From: Chloroflexota bacterium
GTDB lineage: Bacteria > Chloroflexota > Dehalococcoidia > UBA3495
NCBI GenBank assembly: GCA_022563275.1
Contig: JADFNR010000136.1
Span: 1-8,833 of the forward strand
Length of the DNA stretch: 8,833 nt
Direction: 5' to 3'
Below are positions 5,462 to 8,833 of the stretch, one piece after another. The notes under the pieces are model-generated. The model was not told the DNA's origin. It saw nothing but the letters and a program-made list of their open reading frames with translations, and did no database searches. The position numbers and the translations under genes were made by a program. How positions within the stretch are numbered: the stretch's first letter is position 1; each line of letters opens with the position of its first letter.

Positions 5462-6193
5462 CTAGATAGAAACCAAGTGGCGGACCAGTTCCTCCGGGGC
5501 GGAAAGGAATGAGGAGTGGCCTGTGTCCAGAGATAAAATCCGCTCGCATGATACGTTGGCCTGCATCTCTCTCTGATGGGGAAGCAAAAGGGCGCCATCC
5601 CGCAGGCATTCGATGTACACCTTTGGGACCCGGCCGAAGTTTTCTTCGGTGGTGTTCATGGGGTCCATCAACGGCCCGGAGGGCTGGGGGACCAGCATGG
5701 ACTTAGCCCACGCGGTGTCGCCGTCGGAGCAGTCGCTGAAAAACCTGGCTTTGAGAGAATCTTCATGGAAGATGACGGTACCCAAGTCCTCTGATACGGT
5801 CCATGAATCCCGCTGCAATCCCGCCCGGACCGTTTCGGGGTCTCTTGAAGCCACCGGCATCATGGCCTCGCCGGGGCGAAGCATCAGCGCGGTCAGATAG
5901 ACCAGGGTTTTGATCTTGTCTGGGCGGTACTCAGCGGTCTGGGTGATGGTGAGACCGCCCAGACTATGGCCCACCAGCAACACCGGCTCTTCGATCTGGT
6001 CCAGCAATTTGCAGACGTGGCCGGCGTAGGTCTCCAGGGTGACTTGGCCGGCGGGTATGTCAAACTCCCCGTAGGTGTTGCCGGGCAGGTCAACCGTTAA
6101 CGCTTCGTGGCCTTGGGCCTCCAGCAACGGGACAACCTTGTCCCAGCACCATGAGCCGTGGGATGCGCCGTGTACCAGGACAAAGGTTGTCAT
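5462..6193 (-). CDS. Alpha/beta hydrolase, methylesterase/EstC-like
   Basis: A 243-residue cytoplasmic alpha/beta-hydrolase, predicted carboxylesterase. The oxyanion region reads L-V-H-G-A-S-H-G-S-W-C-W (6-17), the pattern of plant methylesterases (salicylate-binding protein 2, MES) and their bacterial relatives. The nucleophile elbow is G-H-S77-L-G-G, the acid is D199 (C-L-R-D-G), and the base is H226 (D-T-G-H-S), so the triad is complete. Residue 227 is Ser rather than the Lys of hydroxynitrile lyases, favouring ester hydrolysis. The length is normal for a lid-poor family member. I chose the ATG at 6193, with AAGGAG (6201-6206) 7 nt upstream; an upstream TTG extension of 40 residues lacks a fold role. 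The EthD-like gene follows on the same strand. Substrate, perhaps a small aromatic or methyl ester, is inferred. Confidence 0.88.
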   Translation of the reverse strand: MTTFVLVHGASHGSWCWDKVVPLLEAQGHEALTVDLPGNTYGEFDIPAGQVTLETYAGHVCKLLDQIEEPVLLVGHSLGGLTITQTAEYRPDKIKTLVYLTALMLRPGEAMMPVASRDPETVRAGLQRDSWTVSEDLGTVIFHEDSLKARFFSDCSDGDTAWAKSMLVPQPSGPLMDPMNTTEENFGRVPKVYIECLRDGALLLPHQREMQANVSCERILSLDTGHSSFLSAPEELVRHLVSI

Positions 6194-6459
6194 GGGGTAT
6201 CTCCTTGGCGGGCTTAACCGGCATTCAAACGAATCCTGGTCCGATTCATAGAGCAGATGGACTACACCTGAAACACGGGTCCGTAGCGTGTGGCCCCGCT
6301 TTACTCTTGTCAACCAACAGTCAGATTCCTACAACCGCCTTATTGTAAATCGTGGGAGCGTGGCTTGGGTGATGGCTGCCTAAAGGACAATTCCTGGACG
6401 TCATGTGACAACGCTCTGACCGGATTCACTTGGTTGTCGAGATCGCTAAGTAGGCTTGC

Positions 6460-6488
6460 TTGCCTCGGGTGCGGCACGCTTTTAGAAT
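6460..6488 (+). promoter_or_regulatory. Predicted sigma-70-like promoter for the antiporter
   Basis: TTGCCT (6460-6465) and TAGAAT (6483-6488) are separated by exactly 17 bp, matching 4/6 and 5/6 of the consensus. Transcription would begin around 6495, giving a leader of about 155 nt before the ATG at 6649. The two hairpins at 6556-6634 would lie in that leader. Confidence 0.5.
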
Positions 6489-6555
6489 GCAGGCTACATC
6501 ACTCTGGGTACGGAAACGCAGTTGAGGCCCGGAGCCGATGTTTGATCGACCGTAT

Positions 6556-6594
6556 TGTGCGACGGTGGCACAGCCAGGGTGCGGCAGTCGCACA
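6556..6594 (+). promoter_or_regulatory. Leader hairpin 1 of the antiporter gene
   Basis: A perfect 8-bp inverted repeat (TGTGCGAC at 6556-6563 with GTCGCACA at 6587-6594) encloses 23 nt that can form a small internal stem TGGC-ACA-GCCA. It is GC-rich and should be stable in RNA. No T tract follows, so it is not a standard terminator. Riboswitch class not recognised. Confidence 0.45.
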
Positions 6595-6603
6595 GATAGA
6601 AAG

Positions 6604-6634
6604 TCATCCCGGGTTTATGGCCCCGAAAGGATGA
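6604..6634 (+). promoter_or_regulatory. Leader hairpin 2, next to the ribosome site
   Basis: TCATCC-CGGG (6604-6613) pairs with CCCG (6622-6625) and GGATGA (6629-6634), a 10-bp stem with a 3-nt bulge and an 8-nt loop. It ends 2 nt before the GAGGAA ribosome site (6637-6642), 6 nt from the ATG. Such a position could limit or present the ribosome site. Confidence 0.45.
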
Positions 6635-6648
6635 TCGAGGAACCTCCC

Positions 6649-8424
6649 ATGAATATCGAAGGCGGCCTTTTTACCGATCTTGTGGTAATCTTTGCCGCCG
6701 CCGCTGGGGGAGGTCTGGCCGCACGGCTGCTCCGGTTGCCGGCCCTGATAGGCTACATAGCCGTCGGCATACTGATCGGTCCCGACGTCTTCGAATTCAT
6801 CGACGACCCTGAGCGAGTCGAGACCTTCGCCAACTTGGGCGTTATCCTGCTCCTCTTCGCCATTGGGATCGAGATTTCCTTCAGGGAAATCTACCAATTG
6901 ACCCGCGTGGTGGTGGGCGTGGGCATGGTCCAGGTGATTCTCACCGCCTCCGCCGTATACCCGCTGGGATTGTACGTGTTGAACATGCGCCCCGAAGAGG
7001 CAGCCGTATTAGGGTTGGCGGCGGCCCTCAGCAGCACCATGGTGGTGTTGAAGACTTTGAGCGACCGGGGGGAGCTCCACAGCCTTCATGGCCGCATCCT
7101 CACGGGGGTACTCCTGATTCAGGACCTCGCCTTCGTACCCATGATCGCGCTGCTTCCGGCATTGAGCGGCGGGGATTTCTTGACCGACTTGGGATTCGGA
7201 CTCCTCAAGGCGGGGGTCTTGCTGGCCCTGATGGCCGTTCTTGGCAGCAAGGGCATTCCCTGGTTATTGGGCCGGATCACCAGTTTGGGGTCCAGAGAGA
7301 TCTTCATCGTCACCGTGGTGGCGATAACCTTTGTCTCCGCCGCCGCCACGGAAAGCTTGGGGCTGTCCGCAGCCTTGGGGGCATTCGTCGCCGGGTTGCT
7401 GCTCAGTGAGACCGATTTCGGCCACCGGGCTCTGTCCGAGGTCGTGCCTCTGAGGGACACCTTTGCCGCCCTGTTCTTTGTGTCCCTGGGCATGCTAACC
7501 GATCCCGGGTTTTTGGTGGACAACCTTGATCTGGTGCTGCCTTTGATCGCCTCCATCATATTGGTGAAGTTCGTCCTCACGGCCGTATTGGTACGTAGTT
7601 TTGGGTTCCTTCCTCATACATCCGTGCTGACGGCTCTGGGAATGGGGCAGATCGGTGAATTCAGCTTCATCCTGGTGGGTTCCGCCACGGCGCTTGGGAT
7701 AGTCGACCAGGAATTCATGACCTTGATCGTTGTTTCCGCGGTGATAACCATGGCGCTGACGCCTCTCCTCCAGGGAGGGGGCTCGCAAGTGGTGAACCGG
7801 TTAGGGCACCGGGTGGCCATGTTGCGCCCCCACCGGCTGGGCGATAATGATTCTGAAGAGCAGTTCCCGCCCATGCGCGGCCACGCCATCGTCTGTGGCT
7901 TGGGCCGGGTGGGCCATCTGGTCGCCGACGAACTCACCAAGCACAATGTCCCAGTCATCGGCATCGACTTGGACCCCTACGTGGTGGCTGAATGGAAGAA
8001 GCTGGGGCATCAAGCGATACTCGGCTCCAGTGATAGCGAGACGGTGCTGGAGATCGCCCGGGTCAAAGATGCCCGTTTGATGGTCATCAGCGTAGGAGAC
8101 TCTGCCGCGGCTTGGGTAACCGCCCAACACGCCATACGCGTCGCGCCGGACCTGGACATCGTCGCCAGGGTCCATTGGCGGGACGAGGGCGAACGGTTCC
8201 AGGAGTTGGGCGTGCAGGAAGTGGTCTGGCCCCAGATGGAGGCAGGGCTAGAGATGCTGCGCCACTCCCTTAACCGCTTTCATACCGACCCATCGGAAGT
8301 AGAAACTCTGGTGGCCGAACTGCGAAACCACCTGAGCTTCGGAGAATCCGATGACGTGGAAGACATGATCGAAAGGGAGAGCGGGGACGTTCCCTTGGAT
8401 GATCCGGACCCTGGCCGCAGCTAG
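6649..8424 (+). CDS. CPA2 (Kef/YbaL-type) cation:proton antiporter with RCK domain
   Basis: A 591-residue membrane antiporter, predicted to exchange K+ or Na+ for H+ and so adjust pH or potassium. The first ~390 residues form a Na+/H+-exchanger-type domain with about 12 helices. Kef-like blocks include L-I-G-Y-I-A-V-G-I-L-I-G-P, S-S-T-M-V-V-L-K, L-L-I-Q-D-L-A-F-V-P (the helix with the conserved Asp), L-G-A-F-V-A-G-L-L-L-S, and L-F-F-V-S-L-G-M. A cytoplasmic RCK/TrkA-N domain follows (about 411-530), with the nucleotide loop G417-L-G-R-V-G422 and acidic I-D-L-D ending the second strand, which favours NAD(H). A further TrkA-C domain is not evident; the last ~60 residues are an acidic tail. I chose the ATG at 6649 with GAGGAA 6 nt upstream; in-frame ATGs at 6538 and 6631 lack a spaced ribosome site and a family match. 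Glutathione control as in KefB/C cannot be judged. Confidence 0.92.
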   Translation: MNIEGGLFTDLVVIFAAAAGGGLAARLLRLPALIGYIAVGILIGPDVFEFIDDPERVETFANLGVILLLFAIGIEISFREIYQLTRVVVGVGMVQVILTASAVYPLGLYVLNMRPEEAAVLGLAAALSSTMVVLKTLSDRGELHSLHGRILTGVLLIQDLAFVPMIALLPALSGGDFLTDLGFGLLKAGVLLALMAVLGSKGIPWLLGRITSLGSREIFIVTVVAITFVSAAATESLGLSAALGAFVAGLLLSETDFGHRALSEVVPLRDTFAALFFVSLGMLTDPGFLVDNLDLVLPLIASIILVKFVLTAVLVRSFGFLPHTSVLTALGMGQIGEFSFILVGSATALGIVDQEFMTLIVVSAVITMALTPLLQGGGSQVVNRLGHRVAMLRPHRLGDNDSEEQFPPMRGHAIVCGLGRVGHLVADELTKHNVPVIGIDLDPYVVAEWKKLGHQAILGSSDSETVLEIARVKDARLMVISVGDSAAAWVTAQHAIRVAPDLDIVARVHWRDEGERFQELGVQEVVWPQMEAGLEMLRHSLNRFHTDPSEVETLVAELRNHLSFGESDDVEDMIERESGDVPLDDPDPGRS

Positions 8425-8458
8425 GTATAACTCAAGTGGATTTAAGCCTTACTCAGCA

Positions 8459-8500
8459 GGTCTGCCGCCAAGCCTACGGGCTTCGCCAAGTTGGCGGACC
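8459..8500. terminator. Hairpin between convergent genes
   Basis: In the 119-bp gap between the antiporter and the phosphatase-like gene, CCGCCAA (8465-8471) pairs with TTGGCGG (8491-8497). Flanking GGTC (8459-8462) and GACC (8497-8500) can add pairs as an alternative. A competing inner stem AAGCC-TACG-GGCTT lies at 8470-8483. No clear T tract follows on either strand, so a bidirectional terminator or a repetitive palindromic element are both possible. Confidence 0.4.
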
Positions 8501-8543
8501 GGTTCACGATGCGCTCTTCAGTTATTGATCGCTGACGTTAGTC

Positions 8544-8833
8544 TCATTCGAGCATCGAGTCCCGGAAATCGTCGATGACGCTCTGTTGGACACCGTGGTG
8601 GAGCAGGTAGGCTTCGGAGCCGCCGAATTCGCTCTGGGTAACGTCCAGATACTTCTCGATGGCGATCCTGGGGGCCATGATCCCCTCTCTGGTGGAGTGC
8701 TCGAATCCGGGCATCTCATGGAGCCGCGCCAGGATGGCGTCAATGACATCGTTGGTCATAAGATAATCATCCACAATGTCTTCCCGGCTTACTCCCAGCA
8801 CGTCCAGGATGGTGGCGGATAATACGCCAGTCC
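8544..8833 (-). CDS. Tyrosine-protein phosphatase-like protein (PtpB-type), C-terminal fragment
   Basis: The gene is cut by the right edge; about 95 residues of its C-terminus are visible, ending at a TGA at 8544-8546. The frame stays open to the edge and begins T-G-V-L-S-A-T-I-L-D-V-L-G-V, which fits the end of the Cys-x5-Arg-(Thr)-Gly phosphatase loop and the following helix in PtpB-type dual-specificity phosphatases. Downstream it has S-R-E-D-I-V-D-D-Y-L-M-T-N, the typical helix of the family, and later F-G-G-S-E-A-Y-L and D-D-F-R-D-S-M-L. The GTG at 8801 is therefore not the real start. The catalytic Cys and Arg lie just outside the window, so activity cannot be confirmed. It is convergent with the antiporter gene. 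Confidence 0.72.
   Translation of the reverse strand, partial: TGVLSATILDVLGVSREDIVDDYLMTNDVIDAILARLHEMPGFEHSTREGIMAPRIAIEKYLDVTQSEFGGSEAYLLHHGVQQSVIDDFRDSMLE

Larger units (their letters stand above)
6194..6648. other. Divergent intergenic region, 455 bp
   Basis: It lies between the hydrolase (minus) and the antiporter (plus). I see no convincing protein gene or tRNA. It holds the hydrolase ribosome site (6201-6206), a perfect minus-strand TTGACA (6308-6313) without a good -10 at 16-18 bp, the plus-strand promoter at 6460-6488, and two hairpins near the antiporter start. The part from 6314 to 6459 shows nothing I can name. A plus-strand open frame through 6290-6634 has no ribosome site or recognisable protein sequence and is not taken as a gene. 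Confidence 0.7.

Noticed and set aside
5462..6193. Hydroxynitrile lyase instead of esterase
   Set aside because: The lysine that follows the catalytic histidine in those lyases is Ser227 here.
6400..6409. Small dyad GTCA-TG-TGAC as an operator
   Set aside because: Only 4-bp arms, no link to a promoter at a fitting distance, and such dyads arise often by chance.
6538..6648. N-terminal extension of the antiporter from the ATG at 6538 or 6631
   Set aside because: No spaced ribosome site, the extension does not look like the family, and it would run through the two hairpins; the ATG at 6649 has GAGGAA.
6495..6648. Known riboswitch (c-di-AMP ydaO, cobalamin, manganese)
   Set aside because: I looked for their conserved cores and do not see them; only unnamed hairpins are supported.

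Overview
The window looks like a piece of a moderately high-GC bacterial chromosome with no phage, transposon, CRISPR or RNA-gene signals. The set of families (SsuD-like flavin monooxygenase, amidase, CtaG with a YtkA/FixH-like partner, EthD-like barrel protein, methylesterase-like hydrolase) reminds me of Chloroflexota of the SAR202/Dehalococcoidia type, which are rich in such oxidoreductases. This assignment is inference from gene content only; no marker gene is present.

Layout. (1) 1-206, plus strand: the last part of an amidase-signature enzyme cut by the left edge. (2) 300-1786, minus strand: a two-gene operon, an SsuD-like flavin-dependent monooxygenase followed 14 bp later by a small Nudix hydrolase, with a good sigma-70-like promoter at 1820-1848. 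(3) 1982-4596, minus strand: a cation diffusion facilitator, a YtkA/FixH-like membrane-anchored protein and a CtaG cytochrome oxidase assembly protein. They are 48 and 19 bp apart and form a plausible metal-supply and oxidase-assembly cluster. (4) 4716-6193, minus strand: a methylesterase-like alpha/beta hydrolase and a duplicated EthD-like barrel protein, plausibly one catabolic unit. (5) 6194-6648: a 455-bp divergent intergenic region with a promoter and two hairpins in the presumed leader of the next gene. (6) 6649-8424, plus strand: a CPA2/Kef-type cation:proton antiporter with a C-terminal NAD-binding RCK domain. (7) 8425-8543: a short convergent gap with a hairpin. (8) 8544-8833, minus strand: the C-terminal part of a tyrosine-phosphatase-like protein cut by the right edge.

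Most genes belong to known families and I see no clear novel multi-gene system. The points most worth a second look are: the two-hairpin leader of the antiporter; two G-quadruplex-capable tracts flanking the CtaG/monooxygenase boundary, one of them overlapping the promoter; changed active-site positions in the SsuD-like enzyme; and -10-like hexamers 5-6 nt before two start codons, suggesting leaderless transcripts.
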